From positions 6,456,607 to 6,520,606 of the forward strand of contig VXAI01000020.1 of assembly GCA_013399305.1 (NCBI GenBank): DNA of 64,000 bases, given 5' to 3'. Source of the DNA: Rostratula benghalensis. Lineage: Eukaryota; Chordata; Aves; Charadriiformes; Rostratulidae. Shown piece after piece: positions 1 to 12,435 of the stretch. Both the position numbers and the translations under genes were made by a program. The notes below the pieces were generated by a model that was not told the DNA's origin, did not search any database, and saw only the letters and a list, made by a program, of their open reading frames with translations. Each line of letters starts with the position of its first letter. Within the stretch, counting starts at the first letter, position 1.

Positions 1-774
1 TAGAAATATGACTTTGGAGAAATTGCCACTGGACTGACTCACTAGTATGGTTGATTGGTCAATAACCTTAATTTTCCAGTGCTTTGGCTTAGTGCTGCCT
101 TTTGCAGTTCACATCAGGATGGTAGGGGTTTATGTTCCTTTATACAGGGGCGAATCAGTCAAGAGTCAGACCCTTGCTCATTTGCAAATGATCAAATGTG
201 TTTTACTTTTTAACCCCTAAACCACTGCAAGTATCTTGAATATTTTCAGTCCTTTTATACCACCGCTGAGTGAAGACAGCCTTTAAAGTCTTTTTGGGCC
301 AAAAAAAGATATTGTAGATTTCACTAGAAGTGTATTTAGAGATTGCAAAATGTTAAGTGTTTATTTTGTATGAATAAACACTGCTTTTAATGATTCACAA
401 TCCCTAAGAAATTACTAACCATATACAAGGCTGAAGATGAGGCATAGCACAGGGCATCCAAACTGAACGATGAGGAACATATTACAAAATACACATTTTA
501 AAAATGAGTTGAAACATTGAGCAGTGTCAGCCAAGCTATACTCACTCCTTCTGCTCAGGGCACTGCACCTGAACTCCTTATTGAAGGTAGAACTCGTATC
601 AAGTTGCTGTCTGCCTTTGCCTTTGACTGATCCAGCTGAGCCTTTCTATGCTCCTGGGTATATAAACCCCATCTGTCCAACAGTGTCGGTTACCGGAGCT
701 GCTCTCCTTTTCAGCCTCCAGTTGGTACCTCCTGAACACGCCAAAGAGAAGCCCTGACATCTTGGGCTTGGTTG

Positions 775-793
775 TTTTTTTTTTTTTTTTTTT
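775..793 (+). repeat. Poly-T run (T19)
   Basis: Uninterrupted run of 19 T. It could be the poly-A tail of an antisense retrocopy, but no retrocopy body is visible beside it. It is one of 17 long T runs on this strand. Confidence 0.9.
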
Positions 794-1561
794 CTGCTCT
801 TCCATGTGTGTCTCTTATTACATCAAATATGCTGAGAGGTAGTTTGCCATGTGAAAATGTGATGAAAAGCAAAGGAGGACTTCAGGTTTTGGCCACAGTT
901 CTTCTTTTTACTATATATAAGGCTTTATGGCACAGCCAGAAAGGAATGTGGAAACAGCTGAAAAGTAAGCTGCTTTTCTCCTCCTAAGGTCTCAATTAAT
1001 AATTTCTCTGCGTATTTTGGAAAAGTTGCTTTTCAGATTTGAGCTTCACAGACGTTACTGTGGCCTTGTATTTGCCTTCTGTGCCTCATCACTAGGAGCA
1101 GCTGAACTAGTTTAAATTCTCAACAGCAACGAGAAATTCACCAGAGACAATAAATCATTGACATCATGAACTTCTGACTGGTGTGAAGTCATTCAGAAAT
1201 ATATTTCCCAGCAGATCTCTGCAGTCTGTGGTATTCCCATCAGGTGATTAATCCTCTGTCAGGGTGCAAAATGTATTGTAATAGAGAAAAAGAAGGAAAT
1301 ATAGCAGATAAGGAATACAACATTGCTTATGTTTCCAAAGTCTTTGGGTGACAGAAGTAGATTGTAATCAGTTGCAGTACCTTGCATTGCATGCCTTCTA
1401 AAAATTCTAAACTATGACTGAGGTAACAAAATACTCTGAAGTATAGATTTGTGAATACATGTAGGTATCTGTAGGTGTAATGGATAAAAATTAAAACCAC
1501 TGCATAGCTTTCCAAGCTGGCTTAAAATACATACTTTTAGACAGTTCTAAGCTTTTTCAGT

Positions 1562-1623
1562 TTGGGGGATGTTTTTGGTTGTGGGTTGTTTTTGGTTTTT
1601 TTTTTTTTTTTTTTTCCCTCCAG
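1562..1623 (+). repeat. G/T-rich tract ending in T20 and a pyrimidine-AG
   Basis: A G/T-rich stretch runs into T20 (1596-1615), then ccctccag. The order poly-T, pyrimidines, CAG, G matches a vertebrate 3' splice site, but nothing downstream looks coding in any frame. The G/T-rich style resembles the tract at 50388-50453. Confidence 0.75.
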
Positions 1624-2233
1624 GCTGGGGAGAGTGTTGCTGTTGTATAAGAGGGAGTTATAATATTTGAAATTGTCTGTTACAGTGATTGCTGTCACTG
1701 TTGCAACCTGAACTCACTTGTTTTCATAGGAAAACTTGGCAGTATTGGACATTACCAGATGCCCAAAGGTTATGAATTTATGGTTAAAAGTGGAGAGGAG
1801 CAGAGGTGTATAAACTCAGGAGAAGAGAACAACTCAATGAACAGGAATTATGAATAAATACAAGTGAGTGGTTCGGTGGTGTTGGGGCTAAAGCTGCAGT
1901 TTTTTACTACTGCAGAGCTTGAATAGATTTTGACTGAAATCAAGAGTCCAAAAGAAAAGTGTGGATTTCCCCTGAACACCTCAAAATGTTGCAGTGACTG
2001 CTGCTTGACCTGGCTGGCACTGTCTGAATGGGCAGGGAGGTGTGGGGGAATGAAGTTCAGACCTTCTGGTGCATTAGGGAAGGATGCTGATCAAAACTCT
2101 ACATGTCTCAAAGAAGCAGGGAACGGAAGGTAATGAGCTTTTTGGCTTCAGTCCTTATACATTCTTGAACGGTTAAAAGGAAGAGAGTGCTGTGGAATTA
2201 AAGCTGAAATTTCATTAAAGGCCTTGAACAGAT

Positions 2234-2305
2234 TGGGTGGCTCTCATTTACACCTGTGCAAATTTGGATTTGGTCCATGAAGTCTAGCTGTGCACTGGTG
2301 GAGTT
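2234..2305. repeat. Possible ancient amniote repeat remnant
   Basis: The text around ctcatttacacctgtgcaaa, followed by a tgaagtc-type block, resembles an old dispersed palindromic repeat that I recall from turtle and crocodile genomes. I cannot name the family, and the match is partial and degraded. Confidence 0.25.
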
Positions 2306-2309
2306 GAGC

Positions 2310-5300
2310 TCGAGTGTCTCATGCGTGGTCCCTGAGCTTGGCAGCAGTGGCGGGTGAGCTGCCGTCAGGAAATGGGGTATGTGTTCCTCTCTTCAGATCT
2401 GCATGCTAAGTGCTGGGCCTGGCCTGACAGATGTTACAGTGCCTCTGAGTAAGCAGGGAAATTATATACAAAAGTTTCCTATTACGGCTGGAATAAACAA
2501 TTTCTTAACTTTTGTGTATGCTTTTCTTTCAGGGAGGCACAGCGCTCTCACTCTGTGATAGCACTGATTGATTGCCACACTGTTATGGGTCCCAGCTAGT
2601 CTGGAACTCACGAGAAACTCCTTTCCATCCTACTACACTGACTTCTCAAAGAGAGTTTAAGTGCTCCATAAGCATAAATTAATTCAGCCAAGCAGCATTT
2701 CTGTGATGTGGGAAAATCTGTGATGCCAGGCTGACGCCACTTACTTGACTTGCTTGGTATTACAAACTGAATCAGTGATGCAATTAAGAAGCAAACTCAG
2801 GATCCCTATTTCTGCCCCCCCTTGCTTTGTACAGTAACTGTGCAAAATCCCAACACTTGACAGAACAAGTGCTTGGATTGTGGCTAGTGCACCAGAGTGC
2901 AGAAGCAGCTCCTTTTATGAATTCCTCCTACCCCTTAAAAAACCCCAGATTTTTAAAAAACTCAATCTTATAGATGTAGCACCGGGCCATTTCAGCTCTT
3001 AATTATTTTTTCCCATAGCAGCTTATTTAGTATGCAGAATCTGGATTCTGAATTAGGTGGCTAGGTTTAGCTGACCAGTCTTTAGATTTGGTTCCCTCTG
3101 GAGTCAACAGACAGGTATGTATCCAAAAGGTGCTTCCAGAGGATGATTCAGAGAAGTCAGGTGCTCAGGTATGGGCTGACTGAGTGCCTGAAGCCTTGAC
3201 AAACTCTTGCTCCCTGGTTGCAATAGGTGTAGCTGGGATTCATCTGATAATACAGTATAAAAGAAATAAAATACTTATGAGAGAGAAATGACCAAGAGGT
3301 GATTATCCCTATGACGTGCTTGTACATCTATGACGGCTCTAGGCAGCAGGAATAAATGCATAGTGGATCTGTCTGTGTTACAGGCAACCTCTGGTTCCAT
3401 TCCCTGCACTGAGCACAGTTCAGAAAGTGAACATGAGTTTCTGAGGGCTGATTCAATGTTTCAGTTTTGCTTTAATAATGGAGCAACCTGTTGTTGTTTG
3501 CTCCCCCGCCCCTTATGTAAAAACTGCTGCCAGACAGTAAATTTGCCAGTCAGGGAGGCTAAATGCGTGTGAACATTATCAGAGGTATCTTGAATATCTT
3601 TTCTAAAGACAAGACAATGACATTTCTCTGTACAAGTTCAAACATGACTCTTTCCTGTGTTGCAAAGAGCTGTCAAATTGAATAACAGGTACAGTGAAAG
3701 CACCTCTTTCCCAAACTATTCAAATGAGCATCACCTTAAATAAACACAACCTAGGTAAGGGTTACATGAAAGATTTGTCATAGCAAGAAGTAATATTTGA
3801 ATGATAATATCTCTTAATTTATTCATTATTTAAAGTTACTCTTTTAAATAGACCTAGAGGAGTCTTTCCCAGGTAACCCCTGAGATAAAGTTATCAGTCT
3901 CTGCCTCTCATCTTCACTGCATCCTACTGTAAATAGTGCCTTTGCACATGGTATCTCCTACCAGTGGTGATTGCAGTAACTCTTTGGCTCCCAGCAGAAG
4001 TAGCTGGGGGTGTGGTAAAGCCAGGATGCAGTGAACATGATTCATAGAAAAAACCTCAGACCTTGGACTGGTTGTAAGGGATTCCCACGTTTATTATGTG
4101 GGAAAGTGTTGAACATATTGTATAAATTATACAATGGAGCTGAAAGATTGGGATTTCCCTGTGTTAGTCAGTTGGTTACTACACGGGATTTAGACCATCA
4201 TTAGAAGAAAATAAAAATCTTTCTTATTACAGACAGTAAGACATCATTCAGAACACTTTTTAATTAAAAGAACCCCAGAGAAATTAGAAAGTGATGCAGA
4301 AATTGATGCAATGACTGATTTGGTTTTGCAAATAACCACAACTTCTACAATGTAATGGCTTGATTTTTTTTTTTTTGAAAGCAGGGTGTCTCTAGCAATT
4401 CAGTTTTATTGACAGAAGACGTGACCATTTTTTTGGTGTTTTCTCTTTTTTTGTGTGTATTCAGGGCATTTATGTTGTGTGACTGAGGCTACTTTACTCA
4501 TCCGTTCAGGTGCAGTTTGGAGAAGCCCAAATTCTTCATATGGCTGACGTAGAGAGTGCAGGCCTGATTCAGAGAAGCCAAGCTGAATGCCCAAAGGAGT
4601 GTGAAGGAGATGGTGTGAATACCACCTGTGTTTCTATTCTGAACCTCATTTTTCAGTAATTTGTAGTTTTACAGTAAAATTTCTCTTGGAGCTCAAACTT
4701 TGCACACATGAAGTCAAAGAGACTTGTAACAGCCACCAATTTGTAACAGCTGAGGATCTGGCCCATGAACTGTAATTTTGTTTTTAATAGCTATTTGGAA
4801 GAGATTACTTTACAACTTGTTCTAATATGTACATTCCCAGTAGACTGCTCAGGTAATTACTTGGGCTGCAGTTCAAATATTCCCCAGTTTGAAATATACT
4901 TGCAGAAAAATCTATTTTTCTGTGTACAGAGGGTATAGAACAGTCACTTCTTTGGCATGTGTAGCTATTTCTTTGCAAAGAAATCCAAGGCTTTAGGTAT
5001 ACAAATGAGTGAACATGCAAATATTTTCAGTGTGTTTTCAGGGATATATTTGGAAATCCACACATTTAGACAGCAAAAAATTTGGTACATGGCAAAAGAC
5101 TAGATTATCCAGAATAAAAAATGAAAGAGTGACCATGAAAAAGAAGTATAACATTGTAGAAAGGTCTTATATGTCATTTTGAGTGCTCCTGACTTTCTCA
5201 TTGGCATATATAAAATATACTTTTCCACTTGTGTCTTTCTCTTATGTTCACAGTTCACTAGGGGTTAGTTTAAATTCCTATGCTATATTCATGTATGCAT

Positions 5301-5550
5301 TTGTATTATGTATCTCCATTATTAATAAAAAAATTAAAGATCTCGGAGCCACAACAAATTAAAATGATATTTTAAACAAGGTGTTCAAGGCTGATAATTT
5401 GGTGCTTTAAAGATCCTCCCTGCATAAATGTGAAATCATTGTGAACTGGGCAGAGTGGATGCACAGGACAGCTTCATAAGTTAATTTTCCCAGGTTAGAG
5501 TCTTGACAAACTGCCTCCGTTTGTATTGTGAAATGTATTTGCTGGGTGTA
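2310..5550. other. Non-coding stretch, no gene seen
   Basis: Single-copy DNA with only short chance frames (the longest is about 80 codons at 3330-3572 plus, unrecognised). It contains a T13 run at 4364-4376 and the repeat-like motif at 4749-4764 listed separately. No splice-bounded frame, RNA gene or transposon boundary was recognised. Confidence 0.55.
4741..4766 (+). repeat. Ancient repeat motif, copy 1
   Basis: gctgaggatctggccc here recurs in the opposite orientation, with one mismatch over 15 bases, at 30863-30877. I recall this motif as the end of an old, palindromic amniote repeat. The family name is uncertain and only the terminal motif is clear. Confidence 0.35.
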
Positions 5551-5559
5551 TTTCTCAGC

Positions 5560-5790
5560 CCAGCTCCTGATTTCCCATGGAACCCTGCCCTTTATATTAG
5601 AGGTGAATAATTAGATCACTGGATTTAATGTTATTATGCAGCTTGCCAAGGTTTGGTACGCTATCACTTGCTAGAAGGTGTTCTCGGTCACCCTAACGAT
5701 TCTAAGGCAGGACTGAGTCTTTATTTTCCCTTGGGAATCAACCTCAGGGTGGCGTCACTCAGTCAATGCATGACTTTTCTTTCAGGGTTT
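5560..5790. promoter_or_regulatory. Candidate conserved non-coding element
   Basis: Non-repetitive and mixed in composition, with several homeodomain-type cores (aataattaga near 5607, TTAAT/TTATT near 5627) and a bZIP-like cluster (gtcactcagtcaatgcatgac, 5754-5774). The texture resembles conserved enhancers. This is inference only; no alignment was available. Confidence 0.22.
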
Positions 5791-5906
5791 AACAAGCCTC
5801 ACCAAAGACTAAATGGTGTATTGTAAAACCAGACCTGCAAAGTCTCACACACCTAACAAATGAGTCCCACTCCTTTTTGCTCAAGGAAAAATTAAAACAA
5901 AGCAAG

Positions 5907-5920
5907 AAAAAAAAAAAAAA
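5907..5920 (+). repeat. Poly-A run (A14)
   Basis: One of only three runs of at least 12 A on the plus strand in this window. No retrocopy body is visible upstream. Confidence 0.9.
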
Positions 5921-5929
5921 GTTCTTGCC

Positions 5930-8830
5930 TAAAGGGATTTCTCAGTGCTAAGAGGAAAAAAATCAAGTCAAACAAATCATCTTTCTCATACCTAGAGACC
6001 CAGTGACATTATCTTTTGCATGACACCATAACTGGGCTTTGGTGGTAGTGATTAAATGGGGTTCAGCAGGCTAAGCCCTGTCTGAGAAGTTCTGTGTTTA
6101 AGAGAAAGGACTTTGTGAAGGATGGGTTATTTGGCTTGCTAGCAGTTTCACAAAACTGAATAAAAAGGGGTTGGACAAGATTTTGAGTAAGATTTTTTAC
6201 TGTTTGAGAAATAACTTCAAGAGAATTTAAAAATAAAGTTTTCTTTCATCAAGGGATCAAACCACTTCACATTGAAACACTGTAACAATGCTTAAATAGC
6301 TAAATTGTACTGATACTAAAAATGCTTTTAAATACCCTTAATTTCCCTCCACACAAAATAATTAGGTAAGATGGCTGCACATTACACAGCATATTGCAAC
6401 ACCTCTTTTCTGAAAAGTGACTGTAGCTGCAAGTTTTGTCTAACCCCAGCTAGAACGACCTGAATTTAATACTGTTTCAGAGGGCAAGCTGGGAATAGAT
6501 TTTGTACATTTTGTGCTTTTACATGCTACAGGGCACATAAGAGTGCTCTTGAGAGAGGATTAAACTGGCACTAAAGAAATTCACTGTGATATCAGGAGCA
6601 TCTTTGAAGGGAATGGCTGCTGCAAGTTACAATATCTGCTTTGTCTTTATTCCACCTGCACATTCATTTAATCTAAATATACTATAATGAACATCCTCCT
6701 AACCTGAAATATTTAACCTCTAAGAACCCTTTGTAGATTACCTTTTCATTACATGCACATAAACTTTTTCTCTCTAATTGGGTCATCCCTTCTCCTCCCA
6801 TACCCCCCATAACCTGCATGGGGGCATCCACTTTTAAATAATAAGACACATAATTAGCCATTAATACTCTGAGAGTTAATGAGTAGGTATAATCTTATTA
6901 ACCTATGGAAGTTACAGGTGTAACTTGTAAGCAGCCCTAGGCTGCCAAAGAGCGCAAAGGAGTTATTGCTATCTTTAAATAAAAGTTAAATAAACATGAT
7001 TCGTATCTCATTTTTCTTCATGTAACTTGGCATTCCAGAAAGTTTTAGGTTTTTGGCTGTGATGATTATTTGCTGCAAGCAAAAGGCTAGGTTTGTCCTA
7101 TCTGAAATGTCTAGCAAAACTGATGCTGTTGATAGACTTTTCCTACGAGACCCGTAGATATTATGTTTTCCTTCAGATATTGTAACTTTTTGTTTTTCTA
7201 ATAATTCAGTTGGAAAAGAAAACTTGGAAAAATATCTATACATTTCTAATTGAAGACCATGGCACAAATTCTTGCTGCATTTCAGCGCCCTAGCAAATTC
7301 AGGTGAATGTGACAATGTGAAATGTTGTGTGCAGTTGTTGTTATCATCACAGCTATTGTGCATAGCATTGTATTTAGTTGCTATGATCTCAGGGACCACT
7401 CGTCTGTACTCCAGTTTGGTTTGGAGCCAGGGCTTTCTCTGGATTTACAATGCAATCAGTTACATCCACATATATGAGTGTTAATGGAAAGCTGTTCATT
7501 TATAATTGCATTTGACTAATGAGCTTCTAAATGAGAGTGACCTCAGACACAAACACTACATGTATAAGGTGCTTATTTTTCATATTTGAGGCATATATAT
7601 TTTTTATAGATAACTTTTCATGCTTGCTTGAAAAAACAATTCTTTGCAGTTCCTTAAGTAATTTGATTACATTTATTGACCAGAATATTTCCCTACGATA
7701 GCCAAAGGCACAGTATGTTTAAATGTTCATTAACTTCCATTAATTAATTAAATACATTTCATTAACATATTATTGAGGGCCTTGCATTATATTACAAAAG
7801 GATTTTTAGTCCTATATTTCTTTTCTTAGAATGCCTCAGAGCTTTTTTGTTTCTCTTATTGTTAAACGCTGCTTCATTGGCAATTATAATTTTTATCACG
7901 AATATGCTGTGCATTTACCAGTTTTTTCAATAGCATCTCACTTTTTTGAAGAAGCAGTGCATAATGTGGCGTGCTAGACCTTTGATGTTCTCTGGAAAAT
8001 GAATAGTGACTGGAGGGCAACTCCATCTAGCTATGGGTTACTCAGGTCTCGTGGGAGAAAAGTTAAGTCCTATGCTGTCTGCTACCAGCTGGGAACCTGC
8101 TGCTTCCCTCAGTCTGCCTTCTCAGCGTGTTTCACCTGCCCCTTTGCCAATCCCTGTCTCTCCAGGGAGGCTGTGGAGCAGCAGATAGGAGGTGCAGCAG
8201 CACAGCAGGGAGAGGAGCTGGAGGTTTGCTGGCAGGGCTCTCAGAATTGCTCTAAGCACCGAAGCTGGCAAGGGGAGAGGGTGAAGCAGGTGAAAGGGTG
8301 TAGTCACTTAAAAAAACCCCCGATGGGACGGGTGGAGAACAGGAGTGGGAAAAGGAGTGAAGACAATTTATCAGGGATGGTTAGAGAGACGGTAGTCACA
8401 AATTCTTCTGCCTTCGAGCTTAATTGCTCAATGATAAAGATACCTATCCTTGATTTCCTTGGAGCAATCTGATAATCCCAGCTAAAGATTGCCAGAGATT
8501 TCTGTTCAGTTAATGACTGCTAGGACTGACTCCTTTTTCTCAAACCCCCCTTGCTATGTATTTTGGTTTGTGTTCAAATGTCACTGAGTCTAGGCACAGA
8601 AAAGTGACAGAGCATTTTTCTGTCCCTAACACTGTTTTGTTGGGTTTTTTTTGCAAACATAGATATACATAAAAGTCTTGTGTGTACTTATTTCATGACT
8701 AAAGAAGCAGAAGATTTAAAAGCTGTATTTTCAAGTGGGACCCCAATATCTGAAGAGCTAGATTTCCAGTCAAATTCAGGAGACATGGAGAGCTCTCAGG
8801 GAGAGTGATGCCAATGAGTGTTTTCCAATG
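5930..8830. other. AT-rich non-coding stretch with homeodomain-type sites
   Basis: AT-rich, repeat-poor DNA. Notable parts are a nested palindrome at 6859-6881, an unrecognised 137-codon minus-strand frame at 6986-7399, and a TAAT-dense block near 7735-7775 (taattaattaaa). A 157-codon plus-strand frame at 7999-8472 has no recognisable domain and begins in an unremarkable context. I make no gene call here. Confidence 0.5.
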
Positions 8831-8835
8831 AATAC

Positions 8836-9045
8836 AGGAATATAAGACTGGAGGAGACCTCTAGGGCAGCAGTCCTCTGCTGTCACAGGCAACCACATCA
8901 CAGAGCATTTTCATGAACCAATCTAGTTCCATCTAAAAGTTATGATAAAAGTTTTGCTTCCTATAATTCTCACAACATATCGACTTCAGAGGTATCATAG
9001 ATTTTCTTCTAGTTTATCATCTTCAGAGGGACTGTGCACCCGCAG
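8836..9045 (-). mobile_element. Degraded CR1 LINE 3' fragment (probable)
   Basis: Read on the plus strand, ataagactggaggagacctc, then cagtcctctgctgtcacagg, then a block around tcatgaaccaatctagttcc follow the order of the reverse complement of the CR1 3' untranslated region (...gactggaagggacctc...). The resemblance fades after about 8950, with a faint return at tcttcagaggga (9020-9031). The element is old, 5'-truncated and incapable of movement. Confidence 0.5.
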
Positions 9046-9049
9046 CTTT

Positions 9050-10095
9050 AATTGATGACATTTCCAATGGGATTGCTCCCAAAGCTGACAAAATAAAAAG
9101 CAAAACCCCTTGTGTTCATTACCAAGACTTTGAACTAAAAACTCTTCAGCTCAGGAATGAACCCTTGGTAGAAAATGTATTACTTTAGTGACGTCTCCTA
9201 TGCCTTGGTACAGATTCAAAACCCTTAAGATTATAGTCTTAAAATTGAGAGGTATCATGCATATGTAATTTTGACCAGTGAGAACCTATGCTGTTAACAT
9301 TATCATTCAGTACAATTTGCTGAGTTGAGGGAGATTGAGTGCATTGTGCAATGCATGAGAATTATCTCTTACTAATTAATCCCTCTTTGTTTGTAATCTC
9401 ATGAGAAATATTTTTTCAATTATGGCTGGAAGGAGCATATGGGTGCATCCTTAAGGCTGCCGTAGTATTTTATCTAGTCTTTTTTTTTTTTTTCTTTTTT
9501 AGTTTAAGGCCTTAAACCAAATTTCCCAAGTACATTTTTTTTGGTCTGTAATCTTAAATCATTGTAACCTAAAACCTGGGTGAATATTAACCAGAAATCC
9601 CCTTCTAGCTAAAAATAGGGCTAATTAACTTCCATAGTTAGAAGCCTACATTACCTCTCTTGGCTTGCTTCCTCCATCAGTGCTGGTTTTGCAGTCTCAG
9701 CTGATTTATGTACTGCCTCAGGTTCATCATGGGCTTTTTCTAATTTCATTTTTTATTCGATTTGTTGTTTAATATTAACAGCTGTACAAATGAGCCATTA
9801 TTGGGTTCTGATCATGAAAATAACTTGATGCAGGTAAATAATTTCTATGCATTAGTGCTTGCAGAGTCAGATCTCTGCAACCATTAAACTTGGCTAGAAC
9901 CATAAGGACAGAGATTACCCATTAATTTCTCCCAAATTAAAAGGCTTGATTCTCATTTTCATTGAGGGTCATTCTTAAACAAGGTATAAACAAAAATCAA
10001 ATCTTTAGTGCATCACACTACTGCTTTATTACTACTGCTGTAATAAAGAGTAAATTTAAAATTTATTCTTATCTGCAAGTTTTAGTCAAAAGCAA
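9050..10095. other. Non-coding stretch, no gene seen
   Basis: AT-rich DNA with a T14 run at 9480-9493 and no frame of interest. Scattered TAAT motifs are present. No repeat boundary was recognised. Confidence 0.55.
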
Positions 10096-10097
10096 CT

Positions 10098-10165
10098 TAG
10101 AATCGTAGAGTTGTCTAGGTTGGAAAGGACCTTTAAGATCATCTAGTCCAACCATCATCCTGACT
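10098..10165 (-). mobile_element. CR1 LINE 3' end (avian type)
   Basis: Plus-strand text agaatcgtagag, then aggttggaaaggaccttt, then aagatcatctagtccaacc is the reverse complement of the highly conserved avian CR1 3' terminal region. The element therefore lies on the minus strand. Only the terminal part is recognisable, as is usual for 5'-truncated CR1 copies. This is the clearest lineage marker in the window and supports a bird source. The left edge (about 10098) is the element's 3' end; the right edge is uncertain. Confidence 0.9.
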
Positions 10166-10169
10166 CTGG

Positions 10170-12430
10170 GTGTTGCTTGATCAACACTCCCTTTCAACAA
10201 TAACTTTTCTCAACCATCACCTTCTTGTTATTTTTTTAAACCTAGCTCTGTCTTTGATACCTGATACGGTACAAGAGACAGGCAGGACTGCCTCTAAAAG
10301 CCATCTAACTCTATTTCCTGCTCAGAGGTTTTTCCCTGAAAAGTTTCCTCAAAGTTAGGATTTGGTGTAGCAAGTTCCTTCTTATCTGACGGGAGTTGAG
10401 CTTTCTTAGTCCTTTACTGGAGAGAGAGCTCTTCAAGGAGCTGGTTGGCAAGAACAGCTGTCTCAGGGCCTGGTATGTGATCACCAAAATGAGCATCACT
10501 TAGTTTTATTTTCTTGTCAAATGACCCAGTGAAAGTTAGCCCTAGTTTTCCCTCAAGAAAATTACTAGTTTTCTCCTCAGTCTTTATTAGATTTCATTAT
10601 GGATGCATAAGAGCATAGCATCAAACAGATGACATTTTTTTTTTTTTTAAATTAGCAAAAGTGACAGTGGTTGAGTGGGATGGAACTGAATAATAAAAAG
10701 AACTCTGGAAGAGATAATTGAGTTATGAGCAATATATAAAATAGTTTAAAAAAGTATTATAACATGTTTTCAGTTGTTATAGATCTGCTTTTTTTCTGAG
10801 ACTGTCAAAGCTGTTAATCTGAATGTTTTTCAACATCTCTATGAGATGTAAATTCATTTTTAATATCATGATTACTGAAAGGGAAGCCAAGGTAGATGGA
10901 AGCCAAGCCTCCTATTTTCAAAATGGCCTCTAATTTTGGTTCACACAATTTCAGTTCACTAACTTTAGACATATAAGGCTTGATTATTAGTACCACTGAA
11001 TAAAGCCTACCTAAAATATGGGAAAGAGGAGGAGAAATTACAGAAATTTGTGCATATTTTCCCTGTCCCTTCCTCCAGAAAATGAATCCATTGAAATTGG
11101 CATGTGAAGTCCAATTTCCACTCTTCCCATCTCTCCAACAGTATCAAAGCAGTATTTTAATGTGTTAAAATTAGTGTAGTATGTTTAGTCTCCTTAATTT
11201 TTAAATTTGCCGCTGGATATGCTTTACACTGATTTTGGGAAGCTTAGCTATGGACTTTTTCTGTCCAAAATAATTGTTTGCAACAAACCTTTCTGCTAGT
11301 GTAATATGTATAGTATCTTTGGGAACCTTAGTAGTCTCTCTGTAAACAATAGGAAGACTGTGTCTTAGAAAGCTCTGGAAAGGATTTAGAGGTCAAAGAA
11401 GACAAGTCACTCAACATGAGTTCCCAGTGAGATGTTCTGGGAAAAGACTGATGTAGTCCTTTGATATATAAGAAGGGGAGTTGTGAGTAGCATAAGGAGG
11501 TGTTTTTACCTCTATCTGACACTGGGGAGATTAACACTGAAAATACTGCATACTGTTCCTGTCTCCTAGCAATGTTGTTGAAACTGTGGTGGTCGAAGGA
11601 TATGAGGAAGATTTGCAGGAAGACATGCATTTTTTTAATTTTATTTTTTTATTGGACCGGTTAATGTGCTTGGAAAAATGTGGAAAAACAGTTGGGCATG
11701 TGGACCCTTCTTCCTGTCATGATGGCTGTATTAGGAAAAATTGGCAATAGTACAGAAAAGAGGAATAAAAATTATTCCAACCTGGCAAAAAAGTACAATT
11801 GAGTAAGAAGGAGAAGGAACTCAAGGTGTTCTTTATATTACAAAGAACACTGAGAACATTAATGTCTTCAGCACAGAGCAAATTCTGGGTGCTAGTAGGC
11901 ACTCTGATTCAGAGATGAAAGTCATCCTGAGGAGGAAAAGAAAGACAGAGTGAGGAAGAGAGCAGCAAATGCAAATAAATAAGAAATAAGGCACAACTGT
12001 TTAGAAATAAAAGATGGAAGTAATCATGTTGTGTGTATATGTGCATGCATGTACATGTACAGGTGCCTCCAATAACTTCTGAACTTGTTTCTCTGCAGCC
12101 ACTCTTGGCAGGGAGGAGGGAAGGTCTGAAAAGCAATTACGTTTCTACAGGTTTCATGAAAGCATGTGGTCAAGAATAGGTGAAATCTCTCTTAGAAGAA
12201 TCCTAACAGAGGCCTGTAATCATCTGAGGAGTCATCAGGGCTATAATGTTAGTTAAGGACCCACGAGGAGTTGAGGAAAAGACCTTAAAAATGTTTCATA
12301 TATGGGAAGAAACTTTAACCAGAGCTCACAGCTTGTTAGGCATCGAAGTCAATCAACCATGAAACACAAATCCATAGGGGACTAAGCTTTATTAGTCCCA
12401 AGCCTACATTAGTTGTGTAATACTTAGGGT
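10170..12430. other. Non-coding stretch, no gene seen
   Basis: AT-rich DNA with T14 at 10635-10648. A short alternating purine-pyrimidine patch lies near 12030-12062 (gcatgcatgtacatgtac). Frames reach 100 codons (11328-11630 minus) without a recognisable domain. Confidence 0.55.
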
Positions 12431-12435
12431 GATTA

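Larger units (their letters stand above)
1..2230. other. Non-coding stretch, no gene seen
   Basis: AT-rich single-copy DNA with short frames only (longest about 77 codons) and no recognisable protein domain. It holds a 12-bp palindrome CATTTGCAAATG at 179-190, a TATATAAA at 659-666, and poly-T runs at 775-793 and 1596-1615. The second run leads into ccctccag at 1616-1623, a good sequence match to a splice acceptor. I see no transposon ends and no RNA gene. Confidence 0.6.

Noticed and set aside
7999..8472. 157-codon plus-strand open frame
   Set aside because: No recognisable domain, overlaps a second frame with a similar start, and its length is compatible with chance in 64 kb read in six frames.
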